From an uncultured Actinoplanes sp. (GTDB taxonomy: Bacteria; Actinomycetota; Actinomycetes; Mycobacteriales; Micromonosporaceae), in assembly GCF_934643405.1 (NCBI RefSeq), contig NZ_CAKUCL010000071.1, positions 1 through 28,369 on the forward strand: a stretch of 28,369 bases of DNA, read 5' to 3'. Under the pieces are notes generated by a model, which saw only the letters and a list, made by a program, of their open reading frames with translations, did no database searches and had not been told where the DNA came from. Shown piece by piece: positions 1 to 8,207 of the stretch (position 1 is the stretch's first letter; each line of letters starts with the position of its first letter). Both the position numbers and the translations under genes were made by a program.

Positions 1-120
1 CAGGTCGGTCAGCGCCGCGGCGGTGTCGGCCATGCCGGCGGCCACCGCGTCGGGCGCCGCCTGGCGCAGGCGAATCGCCCGCAGCAGCGCCAGCAGGTGC
101 TGGTCAGCCCCGGAAGACAC
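1..120 (-). CDS. Unidentified protein, N-terminal fragment
   Basis: Forty codons of a minus-strand reading frame run off the left edge of the window. I place the start at the GTG at 120-118, which is preceded by a GGGGG run about 7 nt upstream that can serve as a weak ribosome binding site. The fragment begins VSSGADQHLLALLRAIRLRQ and continues as an Ala-rich, probably helical segment with typical high-GC codon use. No family is recognisable from 40 residues. It is transcribed in the same direction as the C-S lyase gene that ends about 100 bp upstream, but the gap could hold its own promoter (TTGTCC, 17 nt, TATGCG on the minus strand), which is a weak match. Confidence 0.5.
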   Translation of the reverse strand, partial: MSSGADQHLLALLRAIRLRQAAPDAVAAGMADTAAALTDL

Positions 121-223
121 TCGCACACCCCCGCATAGGCGGATCTCGTGAACAGGACAACCGTACTGCCGCCCCTTACCTCCCGTCCTCACTACCCGAC
201 GGCCGAGTGATCCATCCGCCCCG

Positions 224-1387
224 TCAGTCACCGTGGGCGACGGGCACCGCGGACATCCTGACGACCGCTTCCTCGAGGATCTCCGGACCGGTGGCGAAGT
301 TCAGCCGTACGAAACCGGAGCCCACCGCCCCGAAACGCGTGCCGGCCTCCAGCGCCACCCGCGCCTCGGCCAGGAAGCGATCACGCGGCTCCGCGTCCGT
401 GCCGTACGCCGACGCGTCCAGCCACGCCAGATATGTCCCTTCCGGCGGCTTCCAGCGGATCGCCGGCAGCCGGTCCGCCAGGAGCTTTCCCAGCTGCGTA
501 CGGCGTTGATCGAGCGTGCCGAGCAGGGCGTCCAGCCACCGGTCGCCGTCGGTGAACGCCGCGATCGAGGCCAGCACCCCGAAGTGCCCCAGCCGGTCGT
601 GCGGGTCGAACGCGAACCGCCCGACGAGCTCGGCCATCCGCCGCGAGCCGGTCACCACCGCCGCGCACTTGAGCGCCGCCAGGTTGAAGGCCTTGCTCGC
701 CGACACCACGCTGATCGCGACCTCGGCCGCCCCCGGCACGCTCAGGAACGGCGTGAATGTGGCTCCCGGCAGCACCAGCGGAGCATGAATCTCGTCACTG
801 ATGATCGGTACGCGGTACAGCCGCGCCAACCGCACCAACGCGGCCAGCTCCTCGGCGGTATGCACCCGCCCGACCGGATTGTGCGGATTGCACAGCACGT
901 AGGCGGCCGGGTGGGTCGCGAAGGCCCTCTCCAACCCGTCAAGATCCAGCCGGTACCCGCCGTCGCCGTCGCGGGCCAGCGGCACCTCGAGCAGCCGGCT
1001 CCGCGTCTCCGGCACCCAGTCGAAGAACGGCGGATAGACCGGCGGGCTGATCACCACCGGATCGCCGGGCCGGCTGAGCAGCCGCAACGTCTCGGTGACG
1101 CCGACGCTGACGTCCCCGACCGCGGTGACCTGGTCCGGGTCGAGCTCCCACCCCCACCGCCGCCCGGCGAAACCCGCATAGGACCTGCCGAGTTCCGGCT
1201 CGGGCATCGGATAGCCGGTGTCGGACCGCTGCACCGCCTCGGTGAGCACCGCGCTCACCGCCGGCGCCAGGTCGAAATCCATCTCGGCCACGAAGAGCGG
1301 CAGCACGTCGTCGCCGAAGGTGCGCCACTTGGCACTACGGCGCCGGCGCAGCTGCTCGAGAGATCCCACAGTGACTTCAGCCGTCAT
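224..1387 (-). CDS. patB: MalY/PatB-family aminotransferase-like C-S lyase (cystathionine beta-lyase type)
   Basis: A 387-aa fold-type I PLP enzyme. In the MalY/PatB family such proteins cleave the C-S bond of cystathionine or related cysteine conjugates, feeding methionine synthesis, in the cytoplasm. Visible features are the substrate-site segment FVAEMDFD (about residues 32-39), the NPHNPVGR motif (168-174), SDEIH (198-201, the Asp that contacts the pyridine N) and the PLP lysine K232 in SASKAFN. Length is normal for the family. I chose the ATG at 1387, giving MTAEVTVGSLEQL, rather than an in-frame ATG 46 codons upstream: the upstream part is Pro/Gly/Arg-rich with no homology look, and the chosen start has a CAGGA about 8 nt upstream. 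Exact substrate cannot be told from sequence; the symbol is tentative. Confidence 0.85.
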   Translation of the reverse strand: MTAEVTVGSLEQLRRRRSAKWRTFGDDVLPLFVAEMDFDLAPAVSAVLTEAVQRSDTGYPMPEPELGRSYAGFAGRRWGWELDPDQVTAVGDVSVGVTETLRLLSRPGDPVVISPPVYPPFFDWVPETRSRLLEVPLARDGDGGYRLDLDGLERAFATHPAAYVLCNPHNPVGRVHTAEELAALVRLARLYRVPIISDEIHAPLVLPGATFTPFLSVPGAAEVAISVVSASKAFNLAALKCAAVVTGSRRMAELVGRFAFDPHDRLGHFGVLASIAAFTDGDRWLDALLGTLDQRRTQLGKLLADRLPAIRWKPPEGTYLAWLDASAYGTDAEPRDRFLAEARVALEAGTRFGAVGSGFVRLNFATGPEILEEAVVRMSAVPVAHGD

Positions 1388-1546
1388 AGGAGCATCCTGG
1401 CCCGCCCGACCGACATTTTCAGCCCGCCCGCCGGGACCGGAACCGGCGCGGCGGGTGGGGGCCGGCAGATTCCCGGCAGCGGGTAGCGGCGGCGGACGGC
1501 AGGATTGGCCGGCCCCCGTCAGCACGACGAGGCCGAGACGCCCCGG

Positions 1547-2089
1547 TCAGGCGGCGAGGTGCGGGTTCCTCAACCGGTACAGGACCGAGTGGCGCAGCGG
1601 GCCGGGCGGCATGGTCGGGTCGTCGAAATCCTCGGCCGGGTCGTGGGTCATGCCCAGGCGGCTCATCACCGCCTGCGAGCGGACGTTGCCGGCTGCCGCC
1701 ACCGCGAGGATCTCCGGCAGGTGGAGCTGCTCGAAGCCGTACGCGAAAACCGCCCGGGCCGCCTCGGTGGCGTAACCCTTTCCCCAGGCCCAGCGGGCCA
1801 GGCGCCAGCCCGCCTCGACGCCGTGGAAGGGCATGCCCTCGTCGACCGGGTCCAGGCCGGCCATGCCGGCGAAGCGGCCGGTGGACAGCTCCTCGATCGC
1901 CCACCAGCCCCAGCCGCGGGTCTCCAGGCCGGTGCGGAAGCGCGCGATCGAGCCGGCCGCCTCCTGCTGGTCGAGGATCGCGGGGAAGAACTCCCGGACC
2001 TGGTGGTCGGCGTTCATCTCGGCCCACGGCCTCAGGTCGTCGTCCCGCCACTGCCTCAACAGGAGCCGCTCGGTCCGCACCCGCCTCAC
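1547..2089 (-). CDS. GNAT-family N-acetyltransferase (RimJ/RimL-like)
   Basis: About 180 aa. The opening VRTERLLLRQWRDDDLRPWA is the standard RimJ/RimL-type GNAT start, and the acetyl-CoA binding loop is seen in WGKGYATEAARAVFAYGF (R/Q-x-x-G-x-G/A pattern), followed by NVRSQAVMSRLGM, the usual C-terminal cofactor-proximal motif. Such proteins transfer an acetyl group to a protein N-terminus or a small amine; the substrate here is unknown. The start is ambiguous between the GTG at 2089 and a GTG three codons later at 2080. The frame stays open further upstream but would run into the divergent methyltransferase gene. It is divergent from the TrmH gene with only about 58 bp between them, so the two promoters must share that gap. 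Confidence 0.8.
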   Translation of the reverse strand: MRRVRTERLLLRQWRDDDLRPWAEMNADHQVREFFPAILDQQEAAGSIARFRTGLETRGWGWWAIEELSTGRFAGMAGLDPVDEGMPFHGVEAGWRLARWAWGKGYATEAARAVFAYGFEQLHLPEILAVAAAGNVRSQAVMSRLGMTHDPAEDFDDPTMPPGPLRHSVLYRLRNPHLAA

Positions 2090-2147
2090 GCTACGCGCCC
2101 GGGGCACGGCCGAAATCCCGCGACCGCGCTTCGGGCACAATGGGCGG

Positions 2148-2948
2148 GTGGCTGTGGTGGAGGTCGTGGGCGCGGACGACGAACGCATCGGGGACTATCG
2201 CGCGCTGACCGACCTCGAGCTGCGCACCAGGTGGGAGCCACCCAACGGGCTGTTCATCGCCGAGGGTGAGCTGGTCATCCGGCGGGCGCTGAAAGCGGGA
2301 TACGCGCTGCGGTCGGTGCTCGTCGACGAGAAGCGGGTCGATCAGTTCGCCGACCTGCCGGACGACGCGGTCGTCTACGCGGCCACCCCGGACGTGCTGG
2401 AGTCGATCACCGGGTTCCACGTGCACCGGGGCGTGCTGGCGTCGTTCCACCGCAAGACGCTGCCGTCGGTCGGTGAGCTGCTGTCCGGTGCCCGCCGGCT
2501 CGCCGTGCTGGAGGGGCTCAACACGCACACCAACCTGGGCGCGCTCTTCCGCAGCGCCGCCGCGCTCGGCATCGACGCCGTCGTGCTCTCGCCGAACTGT
2601 GCGGACCCGCTCTACCGCCGGGCCGTGCGGGTCAGCATGGGCGAGGTCTTCGCCATCCCGTACGCCAAGGCCGACGAGTGGCCCGGCGCGCTGAAGGAGG
2701 TCAGCGCCGCCGGCTTCCGCCTGCTCGCGCTCACGCCGGCCCCCGACGCCGTGCCGCTGCCGCAGCTGACCGCCGCGGACCGCCGGCGACCCGCCCTGAT
2801 GCTGGGCGCGGAGGGCCCCGGTCTGACCCGGGCGGCCCTGGACGCCAGCGACGTCCGCGTCTCCATCCCGATGCGGAACGGCGTGGACTCGCTCAACGTG
2901 GCCACCGCGGCGGCCATCGCCTTCTGGGAGCTGGGTCAGACCCGGTAG
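2148..2948 (+). CDS. TrmH/SpoU-family RNA 2'-O-methyltransferase
   Basis: A 266-aa SPOUT-class protein predicted to transfer a methyl group from S-adenosylmethionine to a ribose 2'-OH in rRNA or tRNA. An N-terminal substrate-binding part (about 1-105) is followed by the knotted catalytic domain with all three signature motifs: motif 1 NTHTNLGALFRSAAALG (N129, R135), motif 2 LGAEGPGL (219-226) and motif 3 IPMRNGVDSLNVATA (240-254). The GTG at 2148 is the best start: coding character begins there and a CACAAT -10-like hexamer sits 6 nt before it, consistent with a leaderless message. The target nucleotide is unknown. Its 3' end overlaps the convergent reductase gene by 13 bp. Confidence 0.88.
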   Translation: MAVVEVVGADDERIGDYRALTDLELRTRWEPPNGLFIAEGELVIRRALKAGYALRSVLVDEKRVDQFADLPDDAVVYAATPDVLESITGFHVHRGVLASFHRKTLPSVGELLSGARRLAVLEGLNTHTNLGALFRSAAALGIDAVVLSPNCADPLYRRAVRVSMGEVFAIPYAKADEWPGALKEVSAAGFRLLALTPAPDAVPLPQLTAADRRRPALMLGAEGPGLTRAALDASDVRVSIPMRNGVDSLNVATAAAIAFWELGQTR

Positions 2949-3526
2949 GTCACATGGGTGGCGTGGGTCGTCGCCCGCACGTGGATCTGCCGCATCACGC
3001 GCGGCCCGGCCTGGAAGAACAGCGGCGTTCCGCTGCCGAGCAGCACCGGCGACAGGTGCAACCGCAGCTCGTCGACCACCCCGGCCTCGATCGCGCGGCG
3101 GATCGTCTCGCCGCCGCCCATGATCACCACGTCGCGATCGTCGGCGATCGCGATGCCCTTGGCGATCGCGCTGCGCAGGCCGTCGACGACGAAGGTGAAC
3201 CGGTCGACCAGGCGCACCGTGTCCGGCGGGTTGCGCGTCACCACCAGCACCGGGGGCTGCGCGGAGCGGCCGGCGCCCGCGCCGTACCCCATCTCGTCGC
3301 TCCAGCCCTCGGGGCCGTCCACGATGTCGAACAGGCGGCGGCCCATGACCACCACGCCGGTGGCGTCGACCGTCTCGGTGAGCAGCTCCTGCTCGGCCGC
3401 GTCCGGCTCGAGCGCCCAGGTGTGCAGACCCTCGCCACCGACGCCGAGGCCCTGCCCCGGGCCGGGTGACGGGCCGGTCACGAAACCGTCCAGCGACACC
3501 GAGATATCCGCAACCACCTTGGCCAT
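2936..3526 (-). CDS. RibD C-terminal domain / dihydrofolate-reductase-like protein
   Basis: A 196-aa stand-alone RibD-C (DHFR-fold) protein. It begins MAKVVADISVSLDGFVTGP, the hallmark first strand and loop of this family, has VVVMGRRLFDIV (the NADPH-contact MGRxxF segment) and VIMGGGETIRRAIEAGVVDELRLHLSP with the GGG loop and DE-L-R/H-L strand. Family members are NAD(P)H-dependent reductases of mostly unknown substrate; many actinobacteria carry numerous paralogues. The ATG at 3526 is preferred over one 11 codons upstream because homology starts here. The gene converges on the TrmH gene with a 13-bp overlap. Confidence 0.85.
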   Translation of the reverse strand: MAKVVADISVSLDGFVTGPSPGPGQGLGVGGEGLHTWALEPDAAEQELLTETVDATGVVVMGRRLFDIVDGPEGWSDEMGYGAGAGRSAQPPVLVVTRNPPDTVRLVDRFTFVVDGLRSAIAKGIAIADDRDVVIMGGGETIRRAIEAGVVDELRLHLSPVLLGSGTPLFFQAGPRVMRQIHVRATTHATHVTYRV

Positions 3527-3560
3527 GACCGGAGCATGCCACCGGGGTGCGACAGGCAAA

Positions 3561-4226
3561 CTAGGCCCGCGGGATCAATCTTCCACCCGTCCAGGCGAGG
3601 CCCGTCCCGGCGGCGGCCAGCAGCAGCGCCCCGACCGTGGGCAGCGGCTGCTGCGCGTGGCTGCCGGCCGCGATCGCCGCCGCGGCCAGCATGAGCAGCA
3701 CGCCGTCCGCCGGGTTCACCAGCTTGGACCGGAACACCGCCCAGCCCAGCAGCAGCCAGCCGAGCCCGGTCGCCCCGGCCGCGACCACCTCGACCAGGTG
3801 CAGCTGCCCCGCGGTCAGCGGCGCGCCGGCCGCAGGCGAACCCGGCGGCAACGCGGCCAGCGGGAGGCCGACCAGGAAACCGGCCAGGCCGATCAGCAGG
3901 CCGGCCAGCGCGGACCGGCGGGTACGGGTGCCGCTCAGCAGGCCGGCCAGGCCGATCATCGCGATCAAGGCCAGCCACGCGGCCGCGAGCCGGATCACCA
4001 GGGGGCCGGGTGGGCTGTCGACGCCCAGGGTTGCCCAGCCGTCGAGCAGGGCCGCGGCGGGCAGGGCCCACAGCGCGTGCCGGGCGTAGCGCCGCACCGA
4101 CCAGATCCACACCGCCTCCCGTACCGGAAGAAGATGTTCGGTGGATCGGTCGCCGGCGGCGCCCACCCAGGCGGGCGAGACGCGCAGGGGTCTTCCGCTG
4201 GCCGTCTGATGCTGGCTGATGCTCAT
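3561..4226 (-). CDS. Conserved-looking integral membrane protein of unknown function
   Basis: A 221-aa protein starting MSISQHQTASGRPL. A soluble N-terminus of about 50 residues is followed by roughly six hydrophobic segments (AHALWALPAAALL-like, LAAAWLALIAMIGLAGLL, ALAGLLIGLAGFLVGLPLAAL, VVAAGATGLGWLLLGWAVF, LLMLAAAAIAAG, GALLLAAAGTGLAW). No catalytic or transport motif is visible. The ATG at 4226 has GAGG about 8 nt upstream. It ends 34 bp before the start of the RibD-C gene on the same strand, so the two may be co-transcribed. Confidence 0.65.
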   Translation of the reverse strand: MSISQHQTASGRPLRVSPAWVGAAGDRSTEHLLPVREAVWIWSVRRYARHALWALPAAALLDGWATLGVDSPPGPLVIRLAAAWLALIAMIGLAGLLSGTRTRRSALAGLLIGLAGFLVGLPLAALPPGSPAAGAPLTAGQLHLVEVVAAGATGLGWLLLGWAVFRSKLVNPADGVLLMLAAAAIAAGSHAQQPLPTVGALLLAAAGTGLAWTGGRLIPRA

Positions 4227-4328
4227 GGCGCCGCCTCGCAGGCTGGTGTCGAGCGGCCGGGGGCACCGTCGGGAATCCTCGCGGCCGAGCATCGCAGAGC
4301 GGCCCGGGAACGCGCAGGTGATTCGCCG

Positions 4329-4362
4329 AAAAAAGCGGCCGGCCCCGGAAAGGGCCGGCCGC
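4329..4362 (-). terminator. Rho-independent terminator of the NfeD-SPFH operon
   Basis: A perfect 11-bp GC-only stem, GCGGCCGGCCC (4335-4345) pairing with 4352-4362 around the 6-nt loop CGGAAA, is flanked on the plus strand by six A (4329-4334). Read on the minus strand this is stem, loop, then six U, which is a canonical intrinsic terminator. It lies 15 bp past the stop codon of the SPFH gene. Confidence 0.9.
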
Positions 4363-4377
4363 TCTTGGCGCACTGTT

Positions 4378-5496
4378 CTACGCGCGTTCCCGATCGACCA
4401 CACCGTTGTAGTCGGCGCCGCCGAGAGCGGCGGACGGCGGGATCGGCTCCGGAGCGGGCAACGCGGCGGTCCGGTCCGGGTCGCCACTGACCTGCTCCTC
4501 GGCCTCACGGACCTGGTGGTTCACCTTGTCCGCCTCCGCCGCGGCAGCCGCAGCGGCCGCGGCCGCCTCACGCTCCACCGAGGCGGAATCCACCTTCGAC
4601 GACGGCACGTCGCCGACCATGTTGGCCAGCCCGCCCAGCGCGCCGCCGATGCCGTCGAGCGCCTTGGACAGTTCGGTCGGGACGATCCACACCTTGTTGG
4701 CCGTGCCGTTCGCGATCTGCGGCAGGGCCTGGAGGTACTGGTACGCCAGCACCTTCTGCGACGGGTTGGCCTGGTGGATCGCGTCGAACACCGTACGGAT
4801 GGCCTTGGCCTGGCCTTCCGCCTGCAGGATGCGCGACTGCCGGTCACCGTCGGCGCGCAGCACCGAGGCCTGCTTCTCACCCTCGGCCGTGAGGATCTGC
4901 GCCTGCTTGTGACCCTCGGCGTTGAGGATCGTGGCACGGCGCTCCCGCTCGGCGCGCATCTGCTTCTCCATGGAGTCGCGGATGCTCGGCGGCGGCTCGA
5001 TCGCCTTGATCTCCACCCGGGTGACCTTGATGCCCCAGCGGCCGGTGGTCTCGTCGAGCACCGTCGACAGGTGCCGGTTGATCTCCTCGCGGCTGGTCAG
5101 GGCGCGCTCCAGGTCGAGCGAACCGATGACGTTGCGCAGGGTGGTGACGGTGAGCTGTTCGATGGCTTGAAGGAAATTGGAGATCTCGTAGGTGGCGCGG
5201 ACCGGGTCGACGACCTTGAAGTACAGGACCGTGTCGATCGAGACGACCAGGTTGTCGGAGGTGATCACGGGCTGCGGCGGGAACGAGACCACCTGCTCGC
5301 GCATGTCCACCTTGCTGCGCACCGAGTCGACGAACGGCACCAGCAGGTTCAGACCCGGGCTCAGCGTCCGCTTGTACTTGCCCAGGCGCTCCACGACATC
5401 CATCCGCTGCTGCGGAACGATGCGCACGGACCGGAGCAACGTCACTATGGCGAAGACCAGAATGACGATGATGAGTACACCAACAACTGCTTCCAT
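4378..5496 (-). CDS. SPFH/band 7 (stomatin-like) membrane protein
   Basis: A 372-aa stomatin/QmcA-type protein. An N-terminal membrane helix (residues 3-21, VVGVLIIVILVFAIVTLL) is followed by the SPFH domain (about 25-190; RIVPQQRMDVVERLGKYKR, GLNLLVPFVDSV, MREQVVSFPPQPVITSDN), then a charged coiled-coil region with repeated AEG units (about 195-240), a YLQALPQIA segment and a C-terminal Ala-rich stretch with ten consecutive Ala near residue 320. The family assembles as membrane-bound oligomers in ordered lipid domains. The partner NfeD gene ends 9 bp upstream, the classical pairing. The acidic/Pro-rich tail after the poly-Ala is probably disordered. Confidence 0.92.
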   Translation of the reverse strand: MEAVVGVLIIVILVFAIVTLLRSVRIVPQQRMDVVERLGKYKRTLSPGLNLLVPFVDSVRSKVDMREQVVSFPPQPVITSDNLVVSIDTVLYFKVVDPVRATYEISNFLQAIEQLTVTTLRNVIGSLDLERALTSREEINRHLSTVLDETTGRWGIKVTRVEIKAIEPPPSIRDSMEKQMRAERERRATILNAEGHKQAQILTAEGEKQASVLRADGDRQSRILQAEGQAKAIRTVFDAIHQANPSQKVLAYQYLQALPQIANGTANKVWIVPTELSKALDGIGGALGGLANMVGDVPSSKVDSASVEREAAAAAAAAAAEADKVNHQVREAEEQVSGDPDRTAALPAPEPIPPSAALGGADYNGVVDRERA

Positions 5497-5505
5497 GGCG
5501 CCTCT

Positions 5506-5955
5506 CTATATGTGGGGCAGATCGTCACGCCACACGATGGCGGTGGCGCCGTTGACGCGGATGACCCGGACGCGCTCACCGGGGAGGTACTTCTCCTGAT
5601 GGTCGAAGGCACGAGCCTGCCATATCTCGCCATCAATCTTGATCATGCCGTGGTCGGTGCCGACCTCCTCCAGCACCGTGCCGTGACTGCCCTCGATGGC
5701 CTCCAGCCCGAACGGCGTCTCACCGGATTCGAGGGCGGTCCGTGCGTGCTTCAGGATGATCGGGCGGAGCGCGGCGACCGAGAGCCCGGAGACCAGGGCG
5801 AACACGAGCGCCTGAAGAAGGAGGGGTGCGCCGAGCGCGGCGGCCCCGGCGGCGGCGAACGCGCCGGCCGCGAAGAAAATGATCAGCAGGGTGGCCGTGA
5901 AAGCCTCGGCGATCGCCAAGGCGATGCCGAGCACGATCCAGAGAATCGCTTCCAC
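5506..5955 (-). CDS. NfeD-family membrane protein
   Basis: A 149-aa short NfeD (the type without a ClpP-like protease domain). Two or three hydrophobic segments occupy residues 2-60 (ILWIVLGIALAIAEAF, LLIIFFAAGAFAAAGAAAL, LLLQALVFALVSGLSVAAL), then a small C-terminal OB-fold domain (about 85-149) with the signature GSHGTVLEEVG...GMIKIDGEIWQAR and GERVRVIRVNGATAIVW. NfeD proteins work with SPFH proteins as membrane scaffold/protease-associated partners; here the SPFH gene follows after 9 bp. I place the start at the GTG at 5955 (VEAILWIVLG), which has GAGGT just upstream. The gene is divergent from the serine hydrolase gene. Confidence 0.88.
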   Translation of the reverse strand: MEAILWIVLGIALAIAEAFTATLLIIFFAAGAFAAAGAAALGAPLLLQALVFALVSGLSVAALRPIILKHARTALESGETPFGLEAIEGSHGTVLEEVGTDHGMIKIDGEIWQARAFDHQEKYLPGERVRVIRVNGATAIVWRDDLPHI

Positions 5956-6051
5956 ACCTCGATCGTGACACGTGCGCGCACCAACGGCGACGTCACGAAT
6001 ACGCAACCATCGCAGTTAGTCCCATCAGTCGTTGCGAGGAAGGGTTGAGGC

Positions 6052-7347
6052 GTGTCATTGCTGCCGGAGACGGGCCGTCGGGTCGATGAGATCGCCGCTC
6101 GTGCCCAGGCCGAGGGGCGTACGCCGTCGCTGGCCCTCGCCGTGGTCCGGGACCGGGCCGTGCTGCACTTCGCCGGGGTCGGCCAGACCCCGGTGCCGGA
6201 CACCAAGACCCAGTACCGGCTGGGCTCGATCACCAAGACGATGACCGCGACGATGGTCATGCAGCTGCGCGACGAGGGCTTCTTCGCCCTCGACGACCTG
6301 CTCTACCGCCATCTGCCGGGCACCCCGATCGGCGGCGTGACGCTGCGCCAGCTGCTCGGGCACGTCTCCGGCCTGCAGCGCGAGCCGGACGGGCCGTGGT
6401 GGGAGCGCACCGCCGGCGGCGACGCCGACAAACTCCTCGCCGATCTCGGGTACGACAAGGTGTGGGGCTCACCGTTCCGGCGCTACCGCTATTCCAATCT
6501 CGCGTACGGGCTCCTGGGCGCCGTCCTGCAACGGGTGACCGGGGAGAGCTGGCAGGCTCTGGTCGGCAAGCGGGTACTGGATCCGCTCGGGATGAAACGG
6601 ACCACGTACGCCCCGATGGAACCGTTCGCCCGCGGTTATGTGGTGCACGCGCTGGACGGCTCGATGCACGAGGAGCCGCGGACCGACGCCGGGGCGATGG
6701 CGCCGGCCGGTCAGCTGTGGTCCACGGTCACCGACATGGCGAAGTGGGCGGCCTTCCTCACCGACCCGGCCCCGGCGGTGCTGTCCCGCGAGACGGTCGA
6801 CGAGATGTGCACGCCCGTGGTGATCAGCGACCTGGAGTCGTGGACCGGCGGGCACGGCCTGGGGCCACAGCTGTACCGGGTCGGCGAGCGGGTCTTCGTG
6901 GGTCACGGCGGGTCGATGCCCGGGTACGTCGCCCATCTGTCGGTGCATCGCCGCAGCCGGCTCGGGGTGATCGCGTTCGCCAACGCGTACGGGCTGACCG
7001 GCACCACGATCCAGCAGGTCGGACTGGACGCGCTGACCGCCGCGGTGGACGCCGAGCCGGACACCCCGCAGCCCTGGCGGCCCGCCCCACCGCAGGTGAG
7101 CGAGCTGGCCGGGCGCTGGTGGTGGATGGGCCGCGAGTTCGAGGTGGCGGCGGACGGCGACGAGCTGCGGATGACCGGCCCCCATCACCGGACGCGGTTC
7201 GTGCGGGAGGCGCCGGACCGCTGGCGCGGCGTCGAGGGCGACAACGAGGGCGAAGTCCTCGCCGTCCGGCGCGACCCGGACGGCGAGGTGGCGGCCATCG
7301 ACATCGCCACCTTCGTCTTCCGGCGCGACCCGCGCCACCTGGCCTGA
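6052..7347 (+). CDS. Serine hydrolase, beta-lactamase/class C fold
   Basis: A 431-aa protein of the beta-lactamase (PF00144) clan. The catalytic SxxK motif is SITK (S59, K62), the second motif is YSN (Y147-N149) and the third, replacing KTG, is HGG (285-287). A separate C-terminal domain (about 345-431; LAGRWWWMGREFEVAADG) resembles the lipocalin-like tail of many such esterases/peptidases. No signal peptide is seen, so it is probably cytoplasmic and more likely an esterase or peptidase than an antibiotic resistance enzyme. Start GTG at 6052 follows GAGGAAGGGTTGAGG. Its last 54 codons overlap, on the opposite strand, the open frame of the EamA transporter. Confidence 0.85.
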   Translation: MSLLPETGRRVDEIAARAQAEGRTPSLALAVVRDRAVLHFAGVGQTPVPDTKTQYRLGSITKTMTATMVMQLRDEGFFALDDLLYRHLPGTPIGGVTLRQLLGHVSGLQREPDGPWWERTAGGDADKLLADLGYDKVWGSPFRRYRYSNLAYGLLGAVLQRVTGESWQALVGKRVLDPLGMKRTTYAPMEPFARGYVVHALDGSMHEEPRTDAGAMAPAGQLWSTVTDMAKWAAFLTDPAPAVLSRETVDEMCTPVVISDLESWTGGHGLGPQLYRVGERVFVGHGGSMPGYVAHLSVHRRSRLGVIAFANAYGLTGTTIQQVGLDALTAAVDAEPDTPQPWRPAPPQVSELAGRWWWMGREFEVAADGDELRMTGPHHRTRFVREAPDRWRGVEGDNEGEVLAVRRDPDGEVAAIDIATFVFRRDPRHLA

Positions 7348-8186
7348 CGCTGCTGCATCCCGAGGACGAGCCCCGCGGCCACGGTGGCCACGCCGAGCCA
7401 GACCAGCGGCCGCGGCATCGGCCCGCCCAGCGCCACCCCGGTCGCCGCCGCCGCGATCGGGGCGATGCCGGTGAGCAGGCCGGCGCGGGCGGCGCCGAGG
7501 GCGGCCACGCACGTGTACCAGAGCACGAAGGCGAGCGCGGTGACGCAGACCGCCAGGTAGGCGCCGGCGAGCAGGTCGTCGGTGCGCAGCCGGGCCGGGT
7601 TCTCGACGAGCGCGCCGAGCACGCCGAAGGTCAGCGCGGCCATCCAGGTGGCGTGCACGGAGACGCCGATCGGACCGTGCCGGCCCAGCACCGGGACCGC
7701 GAGCAGGGTGAATCCGGCCTCGCAGGCGAAGGTCACCAGCGCCCAGAGCAGGCCGATGCCGTCCGCGCGGCCCACGCCCTGCACCAGCGCCGCGCCCGCG
7801 GTCACCACCACCGCGGCGAGCACCAGCCGGGGCGCCGGACCGCGGCCCTCCAGCAGCGGCCCGCCGACCGCGAGCAGGATCGGCACGCAGGCCACGGCCA
7901 CGCCCAGGACGGCCGGTTCGGCGTGGGCGGCGCCGTGCACCAGCGCCAGGTTGAAAATGACCATGCCGGTGAGGACGACGCCGCCGAGCCAGAGCCATTC
8001 GGTGCCCCGCGGCGCGGCCACCTTGGTTCCGGTCCGCCGGGCGAAGGCGAGCAGCAGGGCGCAGGCCACGGCGTACCGGAGGGCCTGCACGGTGAGGACC
8101 GGGGCGTCGGCCAGGGCGCCGGAGACGGCGACGCTGCCGCCGACGAAGACCATGCCGAGCGCGCCGGCCAGAATTTTTGCGGTCAC
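7185..8186 (-). CDS. EamA/DMT-superfamily transporter
   Basis: A 333-aa protein with about ten hydrophobic helices in the two-fold EamA arrangement (for example ILAGALGMVFVGGSVAVSGAL, VFNLALVHGAAHAEPAVLGVAV, VHATWMAALTFGVLGALVE, ALAFVLWYTCVAALGA, AAATGVALGGPMPRPLVWLGVA). Family members export amino acids, purines or other metabolites through the cytoplasmic membrane; the substrate is unknown. Start GTG at 8186. The expected C-terminus is near VLGMQQRQ, but the frame continues about 45 residues (SRRKTKVAMSMAATSPSG...) antisense to the serine hydrolase gene, so the native stop may have been lost or the tail is non-functional. It is divergent from a MocR regulator, which is likely to control it. 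Confidence 0.82.
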   Translation of the reverse strand: MTAKILAGALGMVFVGGSVAVSGALADAPVLTVQALRYAVACALLLAFARRTGTKVAAPRGTEWLWLGGVVLTGMVIFNLALVHGAAHAEPAVLGVAVACVPILLAVGGPLLEGRGPAPRLVLAAVVVTAGAALVQGVGRADGIGLLWALVTFACEAGFTLLAVPVLGRHGPIGVSVHATWMAALTFGVLGALVENPARLRTDDLLAGAYLAVCVTALAFVLWYTCVAALGAARAGLLTGIAPIAAAATGVALGGPMPRPLVWLGVATVAAGLVLGMQQRQARWRGSRRKTKVAMSMAATSPSGSRRTARTSPSLSPSTPRQRSGASRTNRVR

Positions 8187-8207
8187 CCCTCGATGCTCAC
8201 GGCGGGT

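Noticed and set aside
1427..1455. CCCGCCG/CGGCGGG inverted repeat between the GNAT and C-S lyase genes as a terminator.
   Set aside because: The inner CCGG-AA-CCGG cannot close properly, and on the minus strand it is not followed by a U-run; could be chance in GC-rich DNA.
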